Below, piece by piece: positions 7,481 to 19,300 of a DNA stretch of 36,632 nucleotides. The notes under the pieces were generated by a model. The model did no database searches and was not told where the DNA came from. It worked only from the letters and a program-made list of their open reading frames with translations. The position numbers and the translations under genes are program-made. Origin of the DNA: a bacterium (GTDB lineage Bacteria > 4484-113 > JAGGVC01); NCBI GenBank assembly GCA_039961635.1, contig JABRWB010000025.1, forward strand, positions 1 to 36,632, written 5' to 3'. How positions within the stretch are numbered: position 1 is the first letter of the stretch; each line of letters opens with the position of its first letter.

Positions 7481-8482
7481 ATGAATACTAAATCGGGTTT
7501 CACATTAGTCGAGATGCTGGTGGTGGTGGGGATCATCGCCGTGTTGATCACCGTCCTCGTGCCCAAAATCCAGGGTGTGCAGGACAAAGCCAAAGAGCAA
7601 GCGACGGTTGCTCAGGTTGCTTCCATTGAAGCGGCGCTGGCGAACTTCGCCGCCAACCACGACGGCCATTATCCCGGCTCCGCGGTTGACATTATGACCC
7701 CGTTCCCTGAATACGGCCTCGGAGATCCCGCATTCAGCGTAGGCGCGTCGCCCGCGCTTCCTCCGAACAATCCCGGCCCGGGGCACTCTGCGGGCGTTCT
7801 TGGCGGCACCGTCAACAAGCAGCTTGTTCTTGACGTTCGAAATCAAGGAAGCGTCAACGGGCCGACAAACACCGGCAGATATTTCGACCGGATGGTTCTG
7901 GACGGAGCGCTTTCGGAGTACCCGGACAACCAATTCAGAAAGGGCGGCGGCGCCGCTGTGCCGATGTACAACATTTTCAGGTATGAAGCACAGAACGCCG
8001 GTAATCTTGCGACGTTCACTCCGTACATTTACGCGATGAACAACAGGGCGCGCAGCATTGCGGAAATTCCGGGCGACTCCGGCCGCGTAAGATACACGGG
8101 TGTCCCGAACAGCGGATATCCTTACGACTGGTTCGGCCCTAACGCGCTGGCCACGGACGACCATTTTTTCAGCCCAGGGGATTTCGCGTATGTGCCGATT
8201 ATCACCCAAAGCACATTCGCGTATTCGGATGATCCAACTACGCCCGGCAACGATCAATACCGGTTTTCAACCTTGGTAAACGGCTACATGATTTTTGCTT
8301 ACGGCAGCCTGGATCAGAAAGAAAACAAGTACGCGGACGAGCAGCAGAAATTCGGCCAGGAAGGATTTACCGGAATGACCGGCGCGTTGCCGCCTCCTCC
8401 CGGTGCGCCCGCGATTGATACTCCTTACGAACATGCCGTTTACAGGCTGTTCAACGGGGCGGTTTATTACAGCCGCAAGTAA
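7481..8482 (+). CDS. Prepilin-type protein, GspG-like paralogue 3
   Basis: 333 residues from ATG 7481, with TGAGGGTG about six bases upstream. The leader is minimal (MNTKSG) and the mature helix reads FTLVEMLVVVGIIAVLITV with Glu5, then AQVASIEAALANFAANHDGHYPG, the best GspG match of the three. The VLDGALSEYPDNQF segment corresponds to the Y-P-x-N-P-F motif, with Pro replaced by Gln. GYMIFAYGSLDQKENKY near the C-terminus matches the GYVLIGWGAS strand of paralogue 1. A proline cluster (LPPPPGAPA) precedes a C-terminal VYRLFNGAVYYSRK strand. Spacing to both neighbours is short. Three such genes in a row suggest either a heteropolymeric pseudopilus or specialised subunits. Confidence 0.88.
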   Translation: MNTKSGFTLVEMLVVVGIIAVLITVLVPKIQGVQDKAKEQATVAQVASIEAALANFAANHDGHYPGSAVDIMTPFPEYGLGDPAFSVGASPALPPNNPGPGHSAGVLGGTVNKQLVLDVRNQGSVNGPTNTGRYFDRMVLDGALSEYPDNQFRKGGGAAVPMYNIFRYEAQNAGNLATFTPYIYAMNNRARSIAEIPGDSGRVRYTGVPNSGYPYDWFGPNALATDDHFFSPGDFAYVPIITQSTFAYSDDPTTPGNDQYRFSTLVNGYMIFAYGSLDQKENKYADEQQKFGQEGFTGMTGALPPPPGAPAIDTPYEHAVYRLFNGAVYYSRK

Positions 8483-8498
8483 GCTGGAGCGTGTATAA

Positions 8499-10208
8499 AT
8501 GTCTGGCAAAAAACTAGAAACGGACGTGCGGGGCTTCACTGTCCTCGAACTCCTGATTGTTCTTCTGATTTCTTCCATTGTGATTCTCGTGCTGGGAACG
8601 GTGCTCGCGTCCAGCTTCGAGGTGCTTCGAAAGGGGGAGACCAGAAGCCAGCTTCAATCGAACGCCCGAAACGCGCTTAATTACCTGTCCGACAACATAG
8701 CATCGGCCAACATAATCCCGCGCTCCGTCGACCGCAACTACAACTTTTGGGACGACGCGATGCTTTACAACCCGGCGGACAACTCGGGTGATTTCGGTAT
8801 AGATGCGGAATACGTGGTGGGGCGTCCGGAAGATGTTAACGATCCGACCTCGCCGCACATACTGCCGGCCGGCTGCATGATGAGCGAGGCCTTCAGCGAC
8901 AGGCTGATGCTGAAGCACCAAGACGACCTTACGCTTGACCTTTTCAACAGCATCAGGGGGATTAAGCAAATACAGCCCAATCTGCTTGAATTCAACGGTC
9001 AACGCGTTTCATCCAAGACTAGCATTTTCAGGCTGGCCGTCCCGACGACGGGAAATATGATCTATTACTTGTCTGACCGTCTTCACAACAGGCAATACTC
9101 CGATCCAGCGTCTCCATTTCCCGAAACGTATTCCGTTAGGAACCGGAGCGAGTCATTTGTGCTTTACGAATCTATGCGCCTTGAGTTAAAGGAATACGCA
9201 TCCGAGGGCGGCACACCCAACCCCGCGGTCGTGGGCGATCCTGCGGTTAGTTTTGCGGATTTCGACTTCCCCATAGCATCCAACATTACGCGGGTGAAGT
9301 TTGAATATTTCCACAGGGTTCCGGTGTGGCTGGTCGATCCCAACGATCCGGACACAGCCTATCTGGAGGATACAAACGACTCCAATGGGCCTGACAGCCC
9401 TGTACTGATGGGCTGGAAGTTGGTTCCGATAGACGTAATGGACAATTCCCGTACGAGCTGGAGCTTCGATGACATTTACCTCGACCCGTCCCAATTCGGA
9501 TCTCAATCAGCGTACGCGAGCGCCGCTGCCTCCAGGTTCAACTTTTGGAACATAGACGTTTTCTACAACGAGCCGCCAGACCGCCCGCGTGACGCCCCGT
9601 TCGATTTTTACGGCTGGTTGTCAAACGGCAATTACGGCAGCTTCGAGTTCGACGAAGAGCAGATAATCGGAGTTGACAACAACCAGGCACTGGATCCCAT
9701 CGTGAGCACGGATTTCGGAAACTGCGACGGAATTCCGGACGGCGACGGCATCCCGGATGAGCCGGTGCCCGCTTGGTGGCTTCCGTACCTTTCTGCGATC
9801 CGCATCACCGTGGTTGCGACACCTAACGCTGTGATCGACGAGCGAGTCCGTGAAAGCGGCCGCAAAACGGATCCTGCAGGCCGGCCTGTTTATTACAATC
9901 CCGACAGCCCCATACCGTATTCCGATCCCAGCCGCACGATTCCGCTCACAAATCTCAAGGACCTTTACATCGGGGAAGGCAAGGATGTCGTTGTTTCGAG
10001 GATGGTATACCCGGAGCTGACTTACAAGCGGGAACTTGCCATTTACCCGAACGACACGAGAATCGGCATAGAGCGGCGGGCCGATTACAATACGATCATG
10101 GGTGAAATCGCCTGCCTGGATCGGAGCACTTCTCCCATTGATACGGGCGGCCCGTTCGACGTTCGCGACAGGTACTGGGAATTGCGGGAATACGACGACC
10201 GGAATTGA
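8499..10208 (+). CDS. Prepilin-type protein, GspJ/PilW-like minor pseudopilin, oversized
   Basis: 569 residues from ATG 8499, with TGGAG about ten bases upstream. The N-terminus MSGKKLETDVRGFTVLELLIVLLIS has Gly before the cleavage site and Glu5. The helix ends in RKGETRSQLQSNARNALNYL, the GspJ/PilW signature (Arg-rich helix followed by a LSDNIASAN helix). Near the C-terminus, LPYLSAIRITVVA resembles the 'P-x-x-I-R-I-T' strand of GspJ. A DGDGIPDEP loop just before it looks like a calcium-binding DxDG turn. Classical GspJ is about 200 residues, so over 300 residues are inserted. In type II systems GspJ forms the pseudopilus tip with GspI and GspK; the next gene downstream is the GspK-like giant. 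Confidence 0.87.
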   Translation: MSGKKLETDVRGFTVLELLIVLLISSIVILVLGTVLASSFEVLRKGETRSQLQSNARNALNYLSDNIASANIIPRSVDRNYNFWDDAMLYNPADNSGDFGIDAEYVVGRPEDVNDPTSPHILPAGCMMSEAFSDRLMLKHQDDLTLDLFNSIRGIKQIQPNLLEFNGQRVSSKTSIFRLAVPTTGNMIYYLSDRLHNRQYSDPASPFPETYSVRNRSESFVLYESMRLELKEYASEGGTPNPAVVGDPAVSFADFDFPIASNITRVKFEYFHRVPVWLVDPNDPDTAYLEDTNDSNGPDSPVLMGWKLVPIDVMDNSRTSWSFDDIYLDPSQFGSQSAYASAAASRFNFWNIDVFYNEPPDRPRDAPFDFYGWLSNGNYGSFEFDEEQIIGVDNNQALDPIVSTDFGNCDGIPDGDGIPDEPVPAWWLPYLSAIRITVVATPNAVIDERVRESGRKTDPAGRPVYYNPDSPIPYSDPSRTIPLTNLKDLYIGEGKDVVVSRMVYPELTYKRELAIYPNDTRIGIERRADYNTIMGEIACLDRSTSPIDTGGPFDVRDRYWELREYDDRN

Positions 10209-10228
10209 ATTTCCGGGCGATCAAGCGC

Positions 10229-10259
10229 CGGGGCGGATTGTTCCGCCCCGTTTCGCTTT
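10229..10259 (+). terminator. Intrinsic terminator between the GspJ-like and giant GspK-like genes
   Basis: A perfect 9-bp stem (CGGGGCGGA / TCCGCCCCG, 10229-10237 and 10242-10250) with a TTGT loop is followed by a T-rich but interrupted tail (TTTCGCTTTT). It would at least attenuate read-through into the giant gene. Confidence 0.7.
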
Positions 10260-10263
10260 TTGC

Positions 10264-10290
10264 TTGGCAGTGCGGTGGAGTGGGTATAAC
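10264..10290 (+). promoter_or_regulatory. Candidate promoter for the giant GspK-like gene
   Basis: TTGGCA at 10264-10269 and TATAAC at 10285-10290 are 15 bp apart, shorter than the ideal 17. An alternative -35, TTGCTT at 10260-10265, gives 19 bp. Its position immediately after a terminator suggests separate transcription of the giant gene. Confidence 0.4.
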
Positions 10291-10343
10291 AACTTCGCTT
10301 GACCGGCCGTTGCGCGTTCGCGCGGTGAGTGAGGTTTTTAGAT

Positions 10344-13300
10344 ATGGCAAAAAATAAGCTTTCGAGCATAAATTCGTTGTTCTTGATGAAGTCCGAACGC
10401 CCAAAGGGCGCAAAGGGCTTCATTTTGATCGCGGCGATTGTTTTTATCGCTCTGCTTTTGCCATTGGTCACTCTGATTTTGTCAGCCGTCAGCCAGGAAA
10501 CGATTTCCGCCAACAATCTGCTTATCGAAACCAAAACGCGTAACGCCGCCGATACTGCCGTAAACAGCGCGATAAGCGTACTAATCGACCGTCAGCTTAT
10601 GCCAGATTATATTGTCAGCACCCTTCCCCAGCACCAGGGCCGGGCGATTATCGTTGACGACAATGGAGTCCTTCGCTGGGATATAGACAACGACGGCGCG
10701 GGGCTGGACGGAATTTACGGCACCGACGATGACTGGTGGATCGGCCCTTACAAGGACCGCAAGATGATGGGGCCGGACAGCGATTATCCCCAGTACGATC
10801 CCGAAGAAGAGCGGAATTACCAGGTGGGATTTCGCTGGGTCAACTGGAACAAGCCGACCTATCTTGCCGAAAACTGGGCGTGGTTCGGACGCAACAATCC
10901 TTTTGCATTCAATCGCGCAAGCGGGCGCCCGGTTTATCTGTACAATCAATTTGCGGCCATTTACGACGGAGGCACCGGCGGGATAACGCCGCAGGATTGG
11001 CAGGGTTACCATCCCGAAGACAGCTCGGTTTTCCCGCCCAACAGATGGGTCGTTCCCGGTTATTACCAAAACGCTCCGGTTCCGACCAGCACGGTGATTT
11101 CCGGCAATGTCGGCGGGCTCGGCGGCGGCGGCGACAAGGGCTCCCTGGGTGTAAGCACTGTTTCGCTTTACCAGCCGCTGACCAACACTTTTGACACGCC
11201 GGATGAGCTTGAAAGCGAAGTTTCGATTACCGACGAAGCCGGTCGGTTGAATTTGAATATTTTCTGCAAGAAACTTCCGGTTTGGGCGACCGAGAATGAG
11301 GTCATAGATTTCGACCTCGATGGCGAATACACGGGCGACTTTGACGGCAACGGCGTTCCGGGCGAGCCGATCTGGAAGTGGATAGACAACCCTCTGTTCC
11401 CCGATCGCGACACGGTCATTCCCATCGGTCAAGGCACCGGGCAGGGCACCGACTTCAATGGCGACGGCATAAATTCGCCTGAAATCGGCGAGGATATCCA
11501 GCATTACTACGCTCCCGACTGGACGGATTACGCGGTTAAGAGCAAGGCGATGCTGATGGCCCTTCCCGGCGTAAACGATGCGATTGCGACCAGGATTTTG
11601 AAAGGCCTCAATCCCGATTTATCCAGCCTTCCTGCCGGCTATACACCCGATCCGAGCGGCATTACGCCGAATCCGCCTGTGGACAGGCGCGCGGATGTGC
11701 CCAATTTAAGCCCCAACTTTTGGGCGTATTACTTCGAAGTGGACGCATTCGGTCAGATAACCGACATAATGCTCGAGTACACAAATACTCACAGCGGAGT
11801 TCGTCCGGATTTCGATTTGGACAACGATGACGTTCCGCTGCCGCGCCCGCGCCCGCTGACCGATGTCAAGCAGCTTTTGGACTTTGGTTTTACAAAGCAG
11901 CAATTCGACAGAATCAAGGATTACGTGACGGTATTCAGTTATGACACGAACGTTCTCGGCACCGAAGTATGGGATGCGGAGCCGACCTCCGGAGACAACG
12001 ACGAAATCGCCGATGTCAGATACAACATAAACAACGTCGTCACGCCTGCCACGCTTGAGTCATACCGCTCAGCAGCGAGCGAGCTTCAGTCCTTCATTCG
12101 CAATCACCTTACCGAGACACGATACAAGAAAATCACGCTTCCGGTTGTGGATCGCGACGGCAGAACAAAGAGCGATCCGCTGTTCCAGGATCCATCCACC
12201 CATCCCTACAAGCTGAATCCGGAATTCAGCTACGACAGCCTTCTCTCCATAATTTTGTATCGCAACGGCTATCAGTCCACCGACGCGTATCGCTACAATC
12301 CGATAGATGTCAATGACGACGATATACGCGTGGCGAAACCCGGCATTCCCTTCGGGATATTCGCACGGTTTTTCGGAGGATTTTCAAACAGTTTCATTCC
12401 GATAGCGGATTTCCAGCCCAGCTTCGTTGCAAATCCGAACGCGCCGATGAGCCGCAACGAAAACGCGTCCATTCCGCCGCACAACTTTCAATCGGTTGCC
12501 GATTTGCTTGAAGTGCCGTTATACAAATTCGACAATCTTGCAATCAGCGCGATGGTGGATACTCCCAGCTCCGCTGTATGCAACCCGAACGACACCGTTG
12601 ACGTGGTTTATTTGGTGGCCTTCAGCGATGTTATCGGCGCGGACGAAGTTGACGCGGGCGGCGAAATAATCCCGACATACACCGTTGTATTTGATATGGA
12701 CGGCGATGGTGTTATGGAAGCCGACGACGAGGAAATCGTCGTCGATATGCGTGACGCCGATCCGAACAACGATTTGCTCAGTTTCCGCACGCCTCCTCCA
12801 ACGGGCACGCGCAGCGCGATCATCGGATCGTTCGACAAGCCGCTTTACGATGCTTCGGTTGCGGCCAATCCGACCGATCCAACTTACTGGATCGCCAACA
12901 ATTTCATCAATTTCAAACGCACATTCACCTTCGCGGGAGGCAACATCCCCGATCCCGACCCGTCGCTCGCGGGGCAGACTTTCGACTGGGACGGAGACGG
13001 AAGGGCTGAATTCGCGTACGACGCGTTTGGCGATCCCTTCATCACCGCTCGCGTTACCGTAATTAAAAACCGCACCGTTGATTCGGGCGGGGAGGACGAT
13101 TACAGGGCGCTGCGCGCGGACGAAGTTGTCAAGGTATACATCCAGCACAACTGCGCGGCGAAAATTCCGCTCGAGACCAACATTCTTGCAATCCGCACCG
13201 GAAGCAACACTTTCCAGGTTCTTTCGCGCACTGCGGGCGGCTCCGTTGACCGCGGCCCGGTATACCTGTACAACTGGGTTTACAACGGATTCCCCGTGGA

Positions 13301-16300
13301 TTCATCGGTGGACGGCCTTGTGCTTGCTCCGGCCGACTGGTCGCAGCAACGCGTGGCGCCGACGATTTCCATGGATCCGTCCGCCACGACAATCGGTCTT
13401 CAAGTATTCGACATTTGGGGCGCGGACGCCGCAACCGCGGCGGTATTGGGCTTTCCCTACACCGTTATTGCCGAGTTTCTGAATCCCGCGGATCCGAACT
13501 ACGGCAACATCGCGCACCTTGCCCCGATTGACGGCTCGAACGTCAACGGGTTTATGAATCCTCCTCCTCCTCCCCCTCCGGGCTTCGGTCCGCTTTTCCC
13601 CGCAAACGCGTCGGACTTCGATGTTGCAGAGGTCAACTCGATCGCTTCGGCGGGACAACTTTTTGTAGAGGTGGCGGCGGAAACGCCATCCATTTATCAA
13701 AATCAGTATTCGGTGATTCACGCCGGCGCATACGGCGGCCAAGGTCCGTACACTTACAGCATTACGGTCAACGGGCCCGGCGGATACACCGATACATTCG
13801 GTTCGTTCGGCCCGGTCAACCAGAACGTTTTCGAAGACCGCACGGAGGATTTGGCGTCGTCCGGGCTTTACACGGTTACGCTCACGGTCACCGACTCAAG
13901 CCCGATACCGCTTGTCGCGCTTGCAAACACGACCATAGCCGTCAGCGGGTCTGTCAACTCCAGCACGCAGTATGCGGACGTTCCGAATCTTACGGTGAGC
14001 GCGAAGCTTGTTCCTTACGAGCGCGGCAATCCCGGAAACGCAAGGTCGTTCCAAGGCATCGCCAGTGTAAGCGGCGGACGTCCGAATTACCTGCTTAGGT
14101 GGGATGTGCGCGACCAGAACGGCGCGGTGATCAACCAGAACCATCCCGGCGGCACGACGCCAATGACCTATACGGCTCCGGGCGCTACTCCGATATTTAC
14201 GTTTAATCCCAACTCGTCTAGCGACGGGATTTACTTCGTCTACGTCAGCGTCATCGACAATACGGACAGGAATCCGAATCTTGTTTCCAGCACGATCGCG
14301 ACTGACGTCGTTCCTGTGCTTATCGGTCCGAGCACCGATTTAAGGGTGTCGCCGTCAATCTACGCGAATCCTCCGGGTAACGCATTCACCGGCACAGCGC
14401 GCAGCGCCGAATCAATTTCGCTTGTCGTGCCGGGAGCGCCGCGCGTGTACAGCTACGCATCGTCTGGGCACAATGCAATCGAACCCAGGATCGCTCCAGC
14501 CGGTTCGGTGATCGAGATCCGAGGAATCAACTTCGATACCGCTAATCCTTCCAGCAACATCGTCACATTCGAACCCGGCATCCAGGCCGCCGCGATTTCG
14601 GCTTTCAACGATCCAGACCACCTACCCGGAATCGGCGAGTTCCAGCAGCAGGTTCTTCGCGTGCGGATACCGGATAACGCGGTCAGCGGATTCGTCACGG
14701 TTCGCAACCAGTTCGGCACTTCGCAAAACTCGAGCGAATACAACTTCCTTATGACGAACTGGAGGGTTAGCTTCGACCTGTACGCGGCTCACATCGACAC
14801 TTATAACGAAGATCCGCTTCTGCAGGATCGCTACCGCTACGAGGTGGACTTCCAGGGCGACGGGAAGGTTGACGCAGCAATCGAGACTACAGACCTCGAG
14901 GTTCTGGCCGCAAACAGGCCGGAGCTTACTTACGATTACGCAAACGACGGCTTCGGCAACTACCAGGCCACTCTTCGCGTAACCAACCTGGTTTCGCGGA
15001 AGGTGGGGGTCAGCCACCAGCTCGTTCAGATGCGCGACCTTACCGAGATGGCGCTTAACCGCGCGAACCAGTCCGAAGCGATGGGATTGTCAGTCAACAT
15101 ACTCCCGGACTACAGGCAGCGGCTTCCGCTCCTGACGCAAAATCTGCAAATTAAGAGCTACATAAACGGCGTGACGAACGCGTTGTCGCTGGGTTACAAG
15201 TGGAATGTGGATTCCAACGAAACCAGCAGCGCCTTCAAAGCCAACAGAATCGTAGGCACGCTTCCCTACTTCAATTCGAATCCGAATTTCATCACGAGCG
15301 ACGTGATTGTTGAAGGATATCTGGATGCCAGATGGGCCACTCCGGCCACTCCGGTGGATGTCGTGGTTAGGATCAAGTATCCATTCGATCTCAACGAGCC
15401 GAACGAGCCGATGCTGTCGTTCGACCTTGGCGACCAGTGCGGTACATACACTTTCGACATGGCCGACGGCGGCGCGCCGATCGTCGCACGCGGCGTGGTT
15501 GTCGAGCGCGGTCCTAACTACAGCGTCGAGGAAGTCCGTTTCAGCTATGAGTTCGTGAACGCCGACGGACCGTCCACATTCCACAATCCGACATTCACCG
15601 CTGTAAGCGGATGGGGTCAGCCCTTCCCAATCGCTACCTTTTCTCTGCCGTCGATCCGCATTTCGTCATATTTGACCAACCTCACGCTTTCGATGCAGGA
15701 CGCGTTCACGCCGAAAATCTACGACGGCAATCAGCATCTTGTTGGGTTGACCGTGATGTTCGACCGCACGGCGAACGGCGAAACTCATACGGTTGAGGCG
15801 ACGGACAATGTCGCGCTTCCGATCGTCCAGCAGCCTGAATCGAACGTACATTCATATCTGGCTTTCAATCCCAGCTATGCCCTTTCTTACGGCGCAGGCG
15901 CCGCCGAGTTCAGCATGCTTGGAATAATGGGAGGAAGCCCGACCCTTGACTACCGAAGCGATATCAACGCCGATGGAAGGGTGGATATCGGCGGCTCCGT
16001 ATTCCCGAATCCGCACACCGGCACCGTGCCGCTTCGCAACACGCTTGTCCCGGTCAGCGCATGGGCGTTCACGCCGGGGTACGGCTGGCACGACGTCATT
16101 CCTCAAATACCGGGATTCAATATAGGAACCGTTACGGTGCCTTACGAGGCTACCCGCGGCGTATATACGGGCTGGGCGATGGTTTCCGAAACCGTGACTC
16201 CGCCTTACACGAACGCCAACCGCAACATTTCGGTTGATACTCAGGAGATAATGGTCGGCGGGCGGCAGATTCCGCAGGCTGGACTTGTACCTCCGTCGCT

Positions 16301-19300
16301 CGCGGTTAACATTTTCGTTGACCCGCTTCTCGGCACCGTCTCGGATGTTTATTCGCTTGCAAGTTACGCATCGGGCGGCAGCGGAAGCTACACTTACCTG
16401 TGGGAGGTGTTCTGGGACGACGGCGTAAATCCGGCGGTTCCCATTGTTCTCTCCCAGGGGCAGGAAGTGCTTTCCCAAAGCTACTTCTCGCCGATTTCAG
16501 ATGCATTTGACGAATACAACGGCGGAGCGGGCAACATTCCTTCGCTTGCGGGCCGCTATATGGTCAGGCTCACGGTAAACGACGGAAGCGGTATCAATCC
16601 GCCCGTCCAGGACAGCGTGTTCATCGAGGTTCGCGACCAGCCGCTGTCTGCTCAGCTTTTCGTCAATCCTCCCGCAGGTACGATAGACCAGAACCTCGAT
16701 TTCTGGGTGTACATCGAAGGCGGCACTCCCCCCTACACGTACCAAATCGACTACGGCGACGGCACGCCGGTGGTCACGGTCGGCAACGTGACCAGCAGCC
16801 TGTCGTTCCTTTCGCACGCGTACACCGTATTCTCGCCGCCGGGCGGATACCACGCCAAACTCGAAGTGCGCGATTCGACCGGCACAGTTGTGGGCGGCGT
16901 AGGGACGGGCGCGGGGGATCCAACGCCTCCTGTTCCGAACGGCCAGCCGAATTACGACGAGGAAATCGCGATCGGCGACAGGCTGCCTCTCAACATCTCG
17001 CTTATGTCCACGCCCGTCAGCGGAGTTAACGCATTCCCGGTCGAAGTGCATTACGCCATAGGCGGCGGCGTCAAGAGCTCCGCGATTTCGGGAGGCGCCG
17101 GTTCGTATATCGTTGGATTGAACTTGCTGGATGAAAACGGCAATATAGTCGGGAACTGGTTCGGTACGGATCCGAACACATTCGGACCCAACGGCCATCC
17201 GGACGTAGACGTGATTATTCCGGGCAATCCTCAGTTCTTCGAATCCGAATTCAATGGTACGCCCGGCACGGCCGACCAGCTGCCGCCGGATTACGATTCT
17301 ATCAGCCCGCGGGGAAATCCGCAGCGCCGGGATTACAACGCGAACAACACCGGCCAGATTTCGCCGACCGGCGACATCGACTGGTTCACGATCGACAAGC
17401 CGTTCCCGCCGCCCGCGCGCCCGCTTCGCGTAGATTTGGAGTGCACGGATCTGGCGCCGGGAGAGAGCATGACGATTTCGATTTACAGCCCGACCGACCA
17501 GGTGAATCCGATCGACTCGCAAACCATAACGGGCGGCGGCCCGACTCTCGTTCAGGTAAACGCCACCGGTTACAACAACCAGGGCGGCACTTTTTACGTG
17601 CGCATCAACGGCGTAACCAATCCGGGCTCGTCGCACATTTACAACCTGCGCATCCAGATGATTCCGCCGGGGCAGCCGATCCCGCCACTGCCCGCCGAGA
17701 TACCCGACGACGATCCCGTTACATTCTTCGTTCCGGGACCCGGAAAGTATTTCCTGCAGGCGGTGGTTCTCGACGGCGACTTCCAGATTGCGTTCGCCCA
17801 GATTGAAATCTACTCCGAAGGCTATATCGCGCCTTCGACTTACGACGGTCTTGGCACACCGCGGGTTAGATACACACTCGAGCCGGAAGATCCGACGGAT
17901 TCGGGAAGCAGGCTGATCGAGAAGCCTCAACACGCGATCAGGATATGGACCGATCCGTTGTACGACGCGCCTACGGGCAGTTATCCCGGCGCGACCGACA
18001 ACGATGTCAGGCTCCTCGAAGCCGATCTCCAGATCCTGGGCGAGTTGTTTACGGTGGATCCGAATCCGAACCTGTTCTTCTCTAGCGATTTCAGCCCGAC
18101 TACGGATCCGCTGAAGTCTCGCCGGTACGAAATGTCCTTCGTCAACAATCCATTCAACGCGGGAGATTCGGAGGACTTCTACGATACGTATACTTTCGGA
18201 AGAATTAACATCAACACGGCCAGCGAAGAAGTCCTGACGGCGCTGTTCAGCACGATCGTTGTGGAGCGCGGCTATTACTACACTTCAAATCCGGCGGATC
18301 CCGATTACCGGCTGAACGGCCAGCGCGATTATTCGCGCGACGTTCTCATTTCCCCCGCCGAGGCCGCGGCTCTGGCTCGCGCGGTGGTCGACTACCGTAA
18401 CAGTTACTACGACGCGCAGATGAACGAAATCGCCGGATTCGACAACTTCGCCACCGGCACGGATGCAATTCGTGTGAGCCATCTTCCGGTTATCGGCCCT
18501 TGGGACGGCGCCAATCCGCACGAATACGATGCAACCGACCGCGGTGCAACCATCCCCGCCTTCGACGACGACGCGGTGGATAACGTGTACGACAATTACG
18601 CGGGCAACTACTACAACTTGGAAAACAGCGCGTATAAGTTTTACGCGACGTCCGACATCGCGATCGTCCGCAAGCAGCTTAGCACCGAGTCCGACGAGGA
18701 GTACGCGGTCTATCTCAACAACGTGTTCGACAACGACGACGGCGATGGATACGACGCAAGGTATTACATAACCTACGACGAAGAAGCCGGAGAAACGGTC
18801 GAAACGGCGCGCAACAAGCTTGCGGTGATTCAAAGCAACGGCCAGGTTGCTTACAGCTGGATGCCTAATCCGCCCTTCCAAAGCGTGTACGATCTCTACA
18901 AGGTCTTGGGCGAGGCAGCGGACTTCACCCGGTTGAATCCTAATCCGATAGACTTCGAAATAGACGCCGCCACCGGAAGGCCGAGTTACGACGAAAGCGC
19001 GATGAACACGATAGGCGACGCGGATATCGGTAACGTCCGCGTGTACAGCGGGCCATCCGTATTCAAGTACGTTGAGCGCTGGGTATCCGGCGAGGGCAGC
19101 GGGCACGCAATCCGCGGCCGTTACGAAGTGGTGACCAACTATCTCGCGGACATTGCTCCTTACATAACGACCAGAGGATACGTCTTCCGAGTCGAAGGCA
19201 GAGGTGCGCTTCCGACCACCAACGCCGACCAGGGCAACGCCCTTATGGGAGGCAGGATAAGCCGCGACAAGAACGTGCTGGCGATAGTGGACATCGGGCC

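Noticed and set aside
16497-17933. A 478-codon minus-strand open frame inside the giant gene
   Set aside because: Arg/Val-rich antisense shadow without a ribosome-binding site or recognisable motif; the sense frame has PKD and PPC-like domains here. The same holds for 18285-19505.
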